Part shown: positions 8,490-16,616 of the stretch, one piece after another
How the letters are laid out: each line of letters begins with the position of its first letter
Numbering within the stretch: position 1 is the first letter of the stretch
Assembly (NCBI RefSeq): GCF_031458235.1
Contig: NZ_JAVDYB010000001.1
Location: 682,001-746,000, forward strand
From: Catenuloplanes atrovinosus
Lineage (GTDB): Bacteria > Actinomycetota > Actinomycetes > Mycobacteriales > Micromonosporaceae
DNA length: 64,000 nucleotides
Direction of reading: 5' to 3'
Notes under the pieces: generated by a model
The model's input: the letters and a program-made list of their open reading frames with translations, nothing else
Told to the model about the DNA's origin: nothing
Database searches by the model: none
Program-made: the position numbers and the translations under genes

Positions 8490-10133
8490 TTACAGCGGCG
8501 GCTCGGTGACCGTGCCCGCGTCGACCGCGAGCCGGCGGTTGACCCGGACCGCGTCCAGCATCCGGCGGTCGTGCGTGACCAGCAGCAGCGTGCCGGGGTA
8601 GCTCTCCAGCGCGGACTCCAGCTGCTCGATCGCGGGCAGGTCCAGGTGGTTCGTGGGCTCGTCCAGGACCAGCAGGTTCACGCCGCGCGCCTGGAGAAGG
8701 GCCAGGGCCGCGCGGGTACGTTCGCCCGGCGACAGCGACGCGGCCGGCCGCGTCACGTGCTCCGCCCGCAGCCCGAACTTGGCCAGCAGCGTGCGCACCT
8801 CGGCCGGCGCCTGGTCCGGCACGTGCGCGGCGAACGCGTCGACCAGCGCGTCGTCGCCGAGGAACAGCCCGCGCGCCTGGTCCACCTCGCCGACCACCAC
8901 GCCGGAGCCGAGCGCGGCCGTGCCCGAGGTCAGCGGCACCCGGCCCAGCAGCGCCGCCAGCAGCGTCGACTTGCCGGCGCCGTTCGCCCCGGTGATCGCG
9001 ACCCGGTCGGCCCAGTCGATCTGCACCGTCACCGGCCCGAGCGTGAACGACCCGCGGGCCACCACGGCCTCGCGCAGCGACGCCACCACCGCGCCGGCCC
9101 GGGGCGCGGCCGCGATGGTCATCCGCAGCTCCCACTCCTTGCGCGGCTCCTCGACCACCTCCAGCCGCTCGATCATCCGCTCGGTCTGCCGGGCCTTCGC
9201 GGCCTGCTTCTCGGTCGACTCCGCGCGGTGCTTGCGGCCGATCTTGTCGTTGTCCGTGGACTTGCGGCGGGCGTTGCGGACGCCCTTCTCCATCCAGTTG
9301 CGCTGCATGCGGGCGCGCGCCTCCAGGCCGCCGAGCGTGTCCGCGTACTCCTCGTAGGACTCGCGGGCGTGCCGGCGCGCGGTCTCCCGCTCCTCCAGGT
9401 ACGCCTCGTAGCCGCCGCCGTACGTGTTGACCTGCTGCTGCGCCAGGTCCAGCTCGACCACCCGGTTCACGGTCCGGGCCAGGAACTCGCGGTCGTGGCT
9501 GACCAGCACGGTCGCGGCACGCAGCCCGGTCACGAAGCGCTCCAGCCGGGCCAGGCCGTCCAGGTCCAGGTCGTTGGTGGGCTCGTCGAGCAGCACCACG
9601 TCGTACCGGCTGAGCAGCAGCGACGCGAGCCCGGCACGGGCCGCCTGGCCGCCGGAGAGCCCGGTCATCGGGTGGTCGAGGTCGACCGCGAGCCCGAGGT
9701 CGGCCGCCACCTCGCCGGCCCGCTCGTCCAGGTCCGCGCCGCCGAGGTCGAGCCAGCGCTCCAGCGCGGCCGAGTAGGCGTCGTCCGCGCCCGGCCGCTG
9801 TTCGGCCAGCGCCGCCGTGGCCTCGTCCAGCGCCGTCTGCGCCGCGGCCACGCCGGTCCGCCGGGCCAGGAACGCGCGCACCGACTCGCCGGGCACCCGG
9901 TCCGCCTCCTGCGGCAGGTAGCCGACGGTCGCGGTCGGCGGATTGACCTGCACCGCACCCTGCTCGGCCGGGATCAGGCCGGCCAGCGTGCGCAGCAGCG
10001 TGGACTTCCCGGCGCCGTTCACCCCGACCAGCCCGACCACGTCGCCGGGCGCGACGACGAGGTCCAGACCGGAGAAGAGGACGCGGTCCCCATGGCCGGC
10101 GGCGAGGTCGCGGGCAATCATCGTGGCGGTCAC
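8490..10133 (-). CDS. ABC-F family ATPase (ribosome-associated type)
   Basis: A 547-residue protein with two ATP-binding cassettes on one chain and no membrane segments. The first Walker A is GVNGAGKSTLL and its signature LSGGQAARAGLASLLL; the second Walker A is GANGAGKSTLLA and signature LSPGERTRAALALL, each with a Walker B LLDEPTN or VLDEPTN. Between them is the charged linker (RNARRKSTDNDKIGRKHRAE) typical of ABC-F proteins, which bind the ribosomal E site and in some subfamilies give antibiotic resistance. No resistance phenotype can be inferred. The start may be GTG 10133 or ATG 10121; no clear Shine-Dalgarno sequence precedes either. Confidence 0.9.
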   Translation of the reverse strand: MTATMIARDLAAGHGDRVLFSGLDLVVAPGDVVGLVGVNGAGKSTLLRTLAGLIPAEQGAVQVNPPTATVGYLPQEADRVPGESVRAFLARRTGVAAAQTALDEATAALAEQRPGADDAYSAALERWLDLGGADLDERAGEVAADLGLAVDLDHPMTGLSGGQAARAGLASLLLSRYDVVLLDEPTNDLDLDGLARLERFVTGLRAATVLVSHDREFLARTVNRVVELDLAQQQVNTYGGGYEAYLEERETARRHARESYEEYADTLGGLEARARMQRNWMEKGVRNARRKSTDNDKIGRKHRAESTEKQAAKARQTERMIERLEVVEEPRKEWELRMTIAAAPRAGAVVASLREAVVARGSFTLGPVTVQIDWADRVAITGANGAGKSTLLAALLGRVPLTSGTAALGSGVVVGEVDQARGLFLGDDALVDAFAAHVPDQAPAEVRTLLAKFGLRAEHVTRPAASLSPGERTRAALALLQARGVNLLVLDEPTNHLDLPAIEQLESALESYPGTLLLVTHDRRMLDAVRVNRRLAVDAGTVTEPPL

Positions 10134-10223
10134 AAGGAGACGATGCTACCGATGGCGGATTCCACCCCGGAGGTACGGCCGAGCGGTTACGTTGTGCCTG
10201 GTGGCCGGTGTGGCGGGAGCGGG

Positions 10224-11189
10224 GTGAGCGAGATGGATGAGCGTTCGTTCTGGACCGCGGTGGCGCTGCTGACGGCGGAGGAGCCGGACGCCGCGGTGGC
10301 CACGCTCACGGCCGAGCTGGCCGCCCGCCCGATCCACGAGATCACCGCGTTCGCGGACCACCTGGCCGTGGTCGTGCACGCGATCGACACGCCCGCGCAC
10401 GCGTCCTACGTGCCCGGCGGCGCGGAGGCGTTCCTGGCGGCCCGGTGCGCCGTCGTGGCGGCCGGGCGAGACACGTACCAGCGGGTGTTCGCGGCTCCGC
10501 CGGAGATCGAGGCGTTCGCCGCGCCGGGCGCGGAGTGGCTGCTGGCGGTGCCGGCCAACGCGTACGAGCGGGCCACCGGCACGGCCTGGACGCACGAGCC
10601 GCCGGTCAGTGTGGAGACCGGCAGCAACCCGCTCTGGTCTCCGATCACGGCGGACGACACGGACGAGGAGAGCTGGCTGACGTACGGCGGCGGCCTGCAC
10701 ACCGTGCTCGGCACCCGCCCCGCCTACGACGCCACCATGCAGGTGCTGATCGCCGCCGTCGACGCCGACCCGCGCTGGCGGCGCTGGTGGTCCCGGGCCG
10801 GCGTGCACACGCTCGACCTGGCGCCGTACTACAGCGACGGTGACGCGCCGGGCGTGACGATCCGCCGGGGCCGGCAGCGCGTGGTGGTGGACGCGATCCT
10901 GGACCCGCGCGGCTTCGCCCGCACCGACCGCACGTTCCTCTGCGAGCTGGCCCGCACCGACCTGCTCACCATGCTCTCCGCCGTCCGTACCGCGCTCGAC
11001 CTCGGCGCGCTGCCACCGCTGCCGCGCATCCCCGACCTGCCGGACATGCCCGACTCGTTCGCCCCCGGCCAGGACCTCCCCCGCCTCGACGTCGACGACG
11101 TAGTCCGCTTCGCCGAGGAGGTCGGCGGCGTCGATCTCGAGGAACTCCGCCCGGTCCTCCACATGCTCGCCACCGACCCACCCCTCTGA
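10224..11189 (+). CDS. DUF4240-like protein
   Basis: A soluble protein of about 321 residues. The N-terminal 130 residues (MDERSFWTAVALL, then LTAELAARPIHEITAFADHL, then a C-terminal block with VVAAGRDTYQRVFAAPPE) fit the DUF4240 pattern seen in actinobacteria; the remainder is an uncharacterised alpha/beta region. No catalytic motif is evident. GTG 10224 has GGGAG upstream, and an ATG nine bases downstream is an equally good start. It is divergent from the ABC-F gene, with about 90 bp between them. Confidence 0.75.
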   Translation: MSEMDERSFWTAVALLTAEEPDAAVATLTAELAARPIHEITAFADHLAVVVHAIDTPAHASYVPGGAEAFLAARCAVVAAGRDTYQRVFAAPPEIEAFAAPGAEWLLAVPANAYERATGTAWTHEPPVSVETGSNPLWSPITADDTDEESWLTYGGGLHTVLGTRPAYDATMQVLIAAVDADPRWRRWWSRAGVHTLDLAPYYSDGDAPGVTIRRGRQRVVVDAILDPRGFARTDRTFLCELARTDLLTMLSAVRTALDLGALPPLPRIPDLPDMPDSFAPGQDLPRLDVDDVVRFAEEVGGVDLEELRPVLHMLATDPPL

Positions 11190-11222
11190 CCCCCGGCCCG
11201 GCCGAATCGAGTGGGGGATTCC

Positions 11223-11381
11223 ATGGCTTCCGAGCCCGTACGATCCGTCTGGCCGATCGCCGTCGCGGTGGCCGCCGGCGCACTCGGCTACGTGATTCTG
11301 GCGCTCGCCGCCGTGCCGCCGGCCGTGGGCGTCCCGCTCGCCGTGCTGGCCGCGGGCGGTGCGTTGCTAAGCGCGGGGTGA
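11223..11381 (+). CDS. Short two-helix membrane peptide, remnant of a longer protein
   Basis: A 52-residue peptide beginning MASEPVRSVWPIAVAVAAG, with two adjacent hydrophobic segments and little else. Its layout matches the N-terminal membrane part of the 312-residue protein at 13808 (VRRVAVTLAIGALTYLV and the following helix). Its TGA (11379-11381) overlaps the GTG (11378) of the next frame as GTGA. A GGGGGA box precedes the ATG. It is either the broken front of a shortened paralogue or a separate translationally coupled peptide. Confidence 0.45.
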   Translation: MASEPVRSVWPIAVAVAAGALGYVILALAAVPPAVGVPLAVLAAGGALLSAG

Positions 11382-11707
11382 AGGTCCGCCGCATCTTCCT
11401 GATCGATCAGCCCGGTGGCGGCATCGAGCCCGAGGTCCGGCGCACGTGTGAGCGGCAGAGCCGGATGGGCATCGAGATCCGGTTGCTCGACCGCGCCATG
11501 ATCCCCGACGTGCGGCGCGTGGACGGGCTCGGGTTCATCGTCTTCGACGGCCTGATGACGTACGAGGTCATCCCGTCGTCGATGGAGGTCGAGGCGCGAT
11601 CGGCCATCGCGGAGACCCGGCTGCTGCTGTCCCAGAAGCGGGTGCGGAAGTTCACCGAGATCTTCCACGATCTGTGGGAGGCGGGGCAGGAACTGCCGAG
11701 GGCGTGA
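11378..11707 (+). pseudogene. C-terminal fragment paralogous to the 13808 membrane protein
   Basis: This 109-residue frame begins VKVRRIFLIDQPGGG and aligns without gaps to the C-terminal third of the protein at 13808-14746: VKVRRIFLID, EQSRMGIE versus RQSRMGIE, FIVFDGLVSYE versus FIVFDGLMTYE, VAETRLVM versus IAETRLLL. The central 150 residues of the full-length protein are missing, and the membrane part lies in a different frame just upstream. This looks like a duplicated copy that lost its middle. A split but functional pair joined by the GTGA overlap cannot be excluded. Confidence 0.6.
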
Positions 11708-11710
11708 CGG

Positions 11711-12676
11711 TCAGCGCAGCAGGCCGGTCACGACGTCGCGGACCTCGGCCGCGCAGCCCCAGGAGAGGCTGACGCCGGCGCCGCCGTGGCCGTAGTTGTG
11801 CACCACGTGATGGCCGTCGACCAGCTCGTGCTCCACCCGGACCGGGTCACGCGCCGGCCGGATGCCGATGCGGTGGCCGACGACCGGCAGCGCGGCGATC
11901 CGCGGGTCGACGCGGGCGCACCGGTCGACGATGCCGGCCGCGATGCGGGCGTCCTCGGCGACGTCGGCCCGGCCGGTCTCGGCGCTGCCGCCGAGCAGCA
12001 GCAGCTGGCCCTGCGGCAGCAGGTACGTCATCTCCCGCAGGTCGTCCGTGTGTTCCGCGAAGAACTCCTCGATGCCCGGGTTCTCCACCACGACCAACTG
12101 CCCCCGGATCGGTACGACCAGCGGGTCCGGCACGAACGCGCCCGCGCCCGGGCCGGTGCAGTTGACCACGACCGGCGCCTCCCCGGCGACGCCGGCCAGC
12201 CGCGGTGAGTGCCCGATCGCCATCGTGCCCCCGGCCGCCTTCAGCCGCCGTTGCAGGTATTCCAGGTAGACCGGCATGTCGACGACCGGCGCGGAGTACC
12301 GCCACCCGGCGGTGAACCCCGGCGGCAGCTCGCCGGGCGCGCACGGCCGGTAGCCGGGCAGGCCGGGCGCGTACTCCGCGGGGGTGGTGCGGGTGCGGGA
12401 CGCCTCGGTGCCGTCCACCAGGCGGACGCCGGAGTCCGGCGCGGCGGCGGACAGCTCCGCGAGTGTCCGATAGGTGACGCCGCTCCACAGCGGAACCCGC
12501 TCGTGCGAGGCGTAGAGCGGATCCCAGATCGCCCCGGCCGCGCACGAGGTGGACTCCGACGGCGGGGTCGCGGTGCGGACGTGGACAGCCAGCCCGGCCT
12601 CCGCCACCAGCACCGCCGTGGTGAGGCCGGACACGCCGGCGCCGATGATCAGTACATCCGCGCGAACGCTGGTCAT
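11711..12676 (-). CDS. FAD-dependent D-amino-acid oxidase family protein
   Basis: A 321-residue DAO-family flavoprotein. The N-terminal dinucleotide-binding motif is IIGAGVSGLTTAVLVAEAG, followed by a cofactor contact region STSCAAGAIWDP. The C-terminal signature HNYGHGGAGVSLSWG matches the D-amino-acid oxidase pattern, with the conserved Arg in GIRPARDPVR before it. Members oxidise D-amino acids to imino acids with release of hydrogen peroxide. Length is typical (320-350 residues). It ends four bases from the paralogue fragment on the opposite strand and is divergent from the SCO2521-like gene. Confidence 0.9.
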   Translation of the reverse strand: MTSVRADVLIIGAGVSGLTTAVLVAEAGLAVHVRTATPPSESTSCAAGAIWDPLYASHERVPLWSGVTYRTLAELSAAAPDSGVRLVDGTEASRTRTTPAEYAPGLPGYRPCAPGELPPGFTAGWRYSAPVVDMPVYLEYLQRRLKAAGGTMAIGHSPRLAGVAGEAPVVVNCTGPGAGAFVPDPLVVPIRGQLVVVENPGIEEFFAEHTDDLREMTYLLPQGQLLLLGGSAETGRADVAEDARIAAGIVDRCARVDPRIAALPVVGHRIGIRPARDPVRVEHELVDGHHVVHNYGHGGAGVSLSWGCAAEVRDVVTGLLR

Positions 12677-12822
12677 TCCGTGACGATATCGGGGCTCTGC
12701 GTAGTCCGACAGTGATCCGCGCTATGTCGTTCGTCGATATATCTGTAATGGGCACCTTGCGACTGTATGGTGCTGAATCCAAAACTGAGCGTTGCATTAT
12801 CGACACGCAGTGCGGTGCAATC

Positions 12823-12865
12823 GGAGGATCTGCGTGAGCTGAGCCACTCCGGGGGCGACCCCGGA
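12823..12865 (+). promoter_or_regulatory. Leader with a two-codon upstream ORF and GNRA hairpin
   Basis: Ahead of the SCO2521-like gene there is GGAGG (12823-12827), six bases, then GTG-AGC-TGA (12834-12842), a two-codon reading frame with an excellent ribosome site. Immediately after it lies a hairpin with TCCGGGG and CCCCGGA arms (12848-12865) closed by a GCGA tetraloop of the GNRA class. The true start follows at 12882 with its own AAGGA. A minimal upstream ORF beside a stable hairpin could tune translation; this is inference. Confidence 0.4.
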
Positions 12866-12881
12866 TCCCGATAAGGAATCC

Positions 12882-13808
12882 ATGTTGATCCTCGGAGAGA
12901 TCCATACCGGGCTGCTACGGCATTCCGCCCCGGTCACCACGGGTCTGGCGCGGGAATTGCTCGATCTGGTCGCGGGCGAGACGGTGCGCGTCTCGGAGCG
13001 GCCGATATCGTGCGTCTGGTCGCCGGACCTGACCACGGGTGTCGACTGTGGCCTCACCGGCGCGTCCGGCGGGACCGGCCGGGCCGTCGGTACGGTGCGT
13101 CACCGCGCCGTCATCACCGGCGGGCGGGTGGTGCAGGCGTCCGCGCACGCGGTGGTGGACCGGGCCGCCGACGTCCGCCGGCTGCCGTGGTCGCACTACA
13201 TCGCCCGGCCCGGCCACCTGGAGGTGCTGACCAAGGGGCCGCTGGACGCCCTCGCGGACGGCTTCCTGTCCACCGAGCGCGCTCCCGCCGCGCTCGACCT
13301 GGGCGGCATCTGCGCCCGGACGTTCGACCGCGTGCAGGCCGCGCCGCAGCTGGACCGCCGGGTGGCGCTGCGCGCGCCGCGCACCCGGTTCCGCTGGTCC
13401 GCGACGCCCGGCGCGAGCGCGGTGCATTTGGCGATCGAGGACGGTGACCTGCGCCGGCTCCGGCTCACGCTGCCCGAGCTGCCGGCCGCCCGGATCGCGG
13501 ACCTGTGCGCGGACATCGCGCGGCACGACTGGCTGCTCAGCACGCTGATCGAGGTGATCGGCGCGAGCGCGCTCGGCGTCCGGTCGCGCGAGGAGGCGCT
13601 GCGCCGGCTGGCCCCGGCCATCGACACGCTGCTGGACCTGTGGATGCCGGCGGCCCGGCTGGACGACGACATGGCCGCGGTCTGGGCGTCGCTGGAGCGC
13701 CGGCCCGGCTTCACCCGGCAGTGGGACACGCTGGTCGGCCGCATCCGGGACCAGCTGCTGGCCGGCACCGTCCAGGCGATGTCGTCCACCGCCGGGGTGG
13801 GGGTCTGA
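12882..13808 (+). CDS. SCO2521-family protein
   Basis: A 308-residue soluble protein beginning MLILGEIHTGLLRHSAPVTT. I recognise it as the family named after Streptomyces coelicolor SCO2521, a conserved actinobacterial protein without known function that sits beside SCO2522-2525 homologues, as here. The first 200 residues are beta-rich (TRFRWSATPGASAVHLAIEDGDL); the last 100 are helical. No catalytic residues are evident. The ATG has AAGGA upstream. Its TGA overlaps the ATG of the next gene (TGATG at 13806), so the two are translationally coupled. Confidence 0.85.
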   Translation: MLILGEIHTGLLRHSAPVTTGLARELLDLVAGETVRVSERPISCVWSPDLTTGVDCGLTGASGGTGRAVGTVRHRAVITGGRVVQASAHAVVDRAADVRRLPWSHYIARPGHLEVLTKGPLDALADGFLSTERAPAALDLGGICARTFDRVQAAPQLDRRVALRAPRTRFRWSATPGASAVHLAIEDGDLRRLRLTLPELPAARIADLCADIARHDWLLSTLIEVIGASALGVRSREEALRRLAPAIDTLLDLWMPAARLDDDMAAVWASLERRPGFTRQWDTLVGRIRDQLLAGTVQAMSSTAGVGV

Positions 13809-14746
13809 TGCAGAGCACAGCCCGGTCCCGGGTGGTGCGGCGGGTCGCGGTCACGCTGGCCATCGGCGCGCTGACGTACCTGGTCACCGACTACTTCGAG
13901 CAGCCGACGATCCTGGCGATCGCGCTCTCCATCCTGCTCGGCAGCGTCACGCTGATCAGCCAGTTCCTGATCGAGTTCGAGCAGCGGCTGGCCGCGGTCG
14001 AGGAGCTGGAACGCGACCGGTCGCAGCGGATGGAGGAGCTGGTCCGGGAGGCGTTCTCGAAGATCAATGAGGCGACCGAGCTGTTCGGGCTGGTGGAGGC
14101 GTCCGCGTTGCAGACCGACCTGGTCACGCAGCTGGTCCGGCACTCGACGCAGATCACGCCGGCCTCGCCGCCGCTGGTCTACGACTTCGTCCAGTCGGAG
14201 ATCAGCCGGATGTCCGACTTCCTCAAGGAACTGGCCGAGGGCGGCAGCGTCACCTACTACGGCGAGGACCGGGACTGGCTGCTCGGCCTCACCCGGCACG
14301 CGCGGGTCAGCATCGACGCGGTCAGCATGGAGTGGGTCGACCGCGGGCTGTGGGACAGCGAGATCGGCCAGCGCTATCTGCACGCCCAGCGCGGCGCCGT
14401 GGAGCGCGGCGTGAAGGTGCGCCGCATCTTCCTCATCGACCGGCCCGGCGACGGCCTCGCGCCCGGCATCAGCGAGGCCTGCGAGGAGCAGAGCCGGATG
14501 GGCATCGAGGTCCGGCTGCTGGACCCGGCCGCGCTCCCCGGCCCGCTCAGCGTGCAGATGCGCGACTTCATCGTCTTCGACGGCCTGGTCAGCTACGAGA
14601 CCACGCCGGTGATGCTGGACGGGAAGATCCGGCCGGTGGTGGCGGAGACCCGGTTGGTCATGCGCGATTCCCGGGTACGGGAACGGTGCGATCTCTACGG
14701 CGAGGTCTGGGACCTGGCGACGGAGGTTCCTACGCCCGGGAGGTGA
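13808..14746 (+). CDS. Membrane-anchored protein coupled to the SCO2521-like gene
   Basis: A 312-residue protein. Residues 1-55 hold two membrane helices (VAVTLAIGALTYLVTDY and ILAIALSILLGSVTLIS). A coiled-coil-like stretch follows (FEQRLAAVEELERDRSQRMEELV), then a cytoplasmic domain with TRHARVSIDAVSMEWVDRG, AVERGVKVRRIFLID, SRMGIEVRLLD and FIVFDGLVSYE. That alternation resembles the core of phospholipase D-like folds, but the HxK motif is missing, so a binding or sensor role is more likely than catalysis; this is inference. It runs convergently into the SCO2522-like gene with a 17-bp overlap. A shortened paralogue lies at 11223-11707. Confidence 0.75.
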   Translation: MQSTARSRVVRRVAVTLAIGALTYLVTDYFEQPTILAIALSILLGSVTLISQFLIEFEQRLAAVEELERDRSQRMEELVREAFSKINEATELFGLVEASALQTDLVTQLVRHSTQITPASPPLVYDFVQSEISRMSDFLKELAEGGSVTYYGEDRDWLLGLTRHARVSIDAVSMEWVDRGLWDSEIGQRYLHAQRGAVERGVKVRRIFLIDRPGDGLAPGISEACEEQSRMGIEVRLLDPAALPGPLSVQMRDFIVFDGLVSYETTPVMLDGKIRPVVAETRLVMRDSRVRERCDLYGEVWDLATEVPTPGR

Positions 14747-15701
14747 AGACGTAGTCGATCCGGTCGACCACCTCGTCCGGCAGCGTGACGCCCTCCGCCG
14801 CGGCGCGCCGCGCGACCTGCGCGCCCACCTCGGGCTGGATCGCGACCTGGCTCAGGATCACCCGTACCGCCTGCTCGATCTCGATGAACCGGGTGTCGAG
14901 CACCGAGGCGGTACGGAACGCGGCGAACGGCGCGGCCCGCGGCTCCCACTGCACCACGGCCGGCATCTCGTGCCAGGTGCCCGGCAGCTCCGCGGGCGTG
15001 ACCGGCTCCGGCCGCCACACCGGCTCACCGTGGTCGCGCAGCAGGCCCATCCGGAGCAGCTGCCAGACCGCGGCCAGGAACGGGCACGCCCACAGCCGGC
15101 CGGTCTTGTGCTCCTGCCAGATCTCCACGTCGACGTAGATCGAGTGGTTCTTCACCGCGTTCTGCCGGGGCGGCTGCCAGCCGGGGTGCGCGTCCATCGC
15201 CTCGGACACGGCCACGCCGGTGGACGGCGGCTCGCCGTTGGAGAGCCAGCCGCTCTGGTGGGTGGGCGGGCGCGACCCGTTCGTGCCCCGGGGCGGGTCC
15301 GCCACCAGGCGGCCCTCCACGATCCGCGCCACCTCGACGCCGTCCGCGGCGGCGCACGCGGACTCCCGCGCGATGTAGTCGATCCGCAGCCCGCTCTCCT
15401 CCGCCGCGCTCACCAGCGCGGGCAGCACCTCGGCGGGCGAGCCGAACGGCGCGAAGTAGTCGTCGATCAGGAAGCAGGTGCTGATCCGGGTGGCCTGGCC
15501 CGGCCGGCTGTCCGCCTCCATCCGCCGCAGCGCCTCCGCCCACGGCCGGACCCGCCGGAACTGCGCGCGCAGCCGCTCCGGCCCGGCCGCGAAGTCCTCC
15601 ATGTAGAGGTGACCCAGCTCGATGGAGAGGTGGGAGAGCGGGGTGGACCTGACCTTCGGCGTCGCGGTGCTCTCGCTGTACGTCACCTCGGGAACGGTCA
15701 C
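14730..15701 (-). CDS. SCO2522-family protein
   Basis: A 323-residue protein starting at GTG 15701 (VTVPEVTYSESTATPKVRST) with GGGAGG upstream. The central signature ISTCFLIDDYFAPFGSPAEVLP is the hallmark by which I recognise the SCO2522 family. The section after it (SGLRIDYIARESACAAADG) and the block KNHSIYVDVEIWQ are also conserved-looking. No enzymatic motif is assigned. Its GTG overlaps the TGA of the P-loop gene as GTGA, so it is translationally coupled as the last gene of the four-gene minus-strand operon. Confidence 0.85.
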   Translation of the reverse strand: MTVPEVTYSESTATPKVRSTPLSHLSIELGHLYMEDFAAGPERLRAQFRRVRPWAEALRRMEADSRPGQATRISTCFLIDDYFAPFGSPAEVLPALVSAAEESGLRIDYIARESACAAADGVEVARIVEGRLVADPPRGTNGSRPPTHQSGWLSNGEPPSTGVAVSEAMDAHPGWQPPRQNAVKNHSIYVDVEIWQEHKTGRLWACPFLAAVWQLLRMGLLRDHGEPVWRPEPVTPAELPGTWHEMPAVVQWEPRAAPFAAFRTASVLDTRFIEIEQAVRVILSQVAIQPEVGAQVARRAAAEGVTLPDEVVDRIDYVFTSRA

Positions 15702-16615
15702 AGGCCCTCCCACGCGGCGTCGTCCACGATCCGCTTGGCCAGCGTCTCCAGCGCGTCCACGGTCTGCTGGTTGGCCGCGTGCCGCTGCCACACGTCGCCG
15801 TCGGTGAGCAGTTGCTCGCGCCACTGCAGCACCGGGTCGAGCGGGATCTGGCCGAGCATCAGCGTGCGCCCGACGCGCTCCCGCGCGGCCTGGCGTTGCA
15901 GCTCCTGGTTGCACGCGTTCACCCAGGCCAGTTGCTCCGGGCGGAGGCCGGCGTGCTCGGGCGAGCTGGGGTCGACCACCGCGGTGCGCACGAACCGCAC
16001 CGAGTTCGCGAGCCGGTCCGGGTCGTGCCCACGGACCGCGCCGATCTTCAGGATGCCGCGCGCGCCGTAGACCAGGCTGGACGCCGCCACGATGTGCTGG
16101 CTGGTCCACCGGTGGAAGACCAGCCACCGGTGCCGCAGGTGGGCCAGCTCGTCCCGCGCGGTCGCGGCCAGCGCGATGTCGATCGCGTACGACCGGCCGG
16201 CGCTGAGGTCGACCAGGCAGAGATCGAACTCCTCGTCCAGCCGGAGGAACAGGTCGGCGCACCGGTCCACGATGTCGCCGGTCGAGGCGAACTCGCCGCC
16301 GCCCGCGTCACCCGGGTAGAGCATCAGCCGGCCCGCCCCGGCCGGCCGGGTGCGCAGGCTGGGCCGCTGCGACTCGGCCCAGACGTTCAGCCGGCGCGGC
16401 GCCGCGCACTGACCGCGCAGGTACGAGTGCATGCCCTCGCGCTCGACCCCGGCCTGCGCGGCGGAGATCTGGAAGATCGCGCCCGCCGTGGGCGAGCCGA
16501 AGTCGAAGTCGAGGTAGCAGGCGTTGCCGCCCTGCAACGCGTGCCGGTAGACCACGTTGCTGCTGGTCACCGACCGCCCGGTGCCGCCCTTGTCGGACGT
16601 GGCGAAGACGAGCAT
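15698..16615 (-). CDS. SCO2523-family variant P-loop protein
   Basis: A 305-residue MinD/ParA-like ATPase relative. The deviant Walker A is SDKGGTGRSV at residues 7-16, followed by CYLDFDFGSP in the switch I position and FDLCLVDLSAGRSYA in the Walker B position. The family is annotated in actinobacteria as variant P-loop because the loop departs from KGGxGKT: the usual lysine before Thr/Ser is replaced by Arg, while the signature lysine remains. It probably binds nucleotide and partners with its neighbours. It begins one base after the stop of the SCO2524-like gene and overlaps the SCO2522-like gene. Confidence 0.85.
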   Translation of the reverse strand: MLVFATSDKGGTGRSVTSSNVVYRHALQGGNACYLDFDFGSPTAGAIFQISAAQAGVEREGMHSYLRGQCAAPRRLNVWAESQRPSLRTRPAGAGRLMLYPGDAGGGEFASTGDIVDRCADLFLRLDEEFDLCLVDLSAGRSYAIDIALAATARDELAHLRHRWLVFHRWTSQHIVAASSLVYGARGILKIGAVRGHDPDRLANSVRFVRTAVVDPSSPEHAGLRPEQLAWVNACNQELQRQAARERVGRTLMLGQIPLDPVLQWREQLLTDGDVWQRHAANQQTVDALETLAKRIVDDAAWEGL

Positions 16616-16616
16616 G

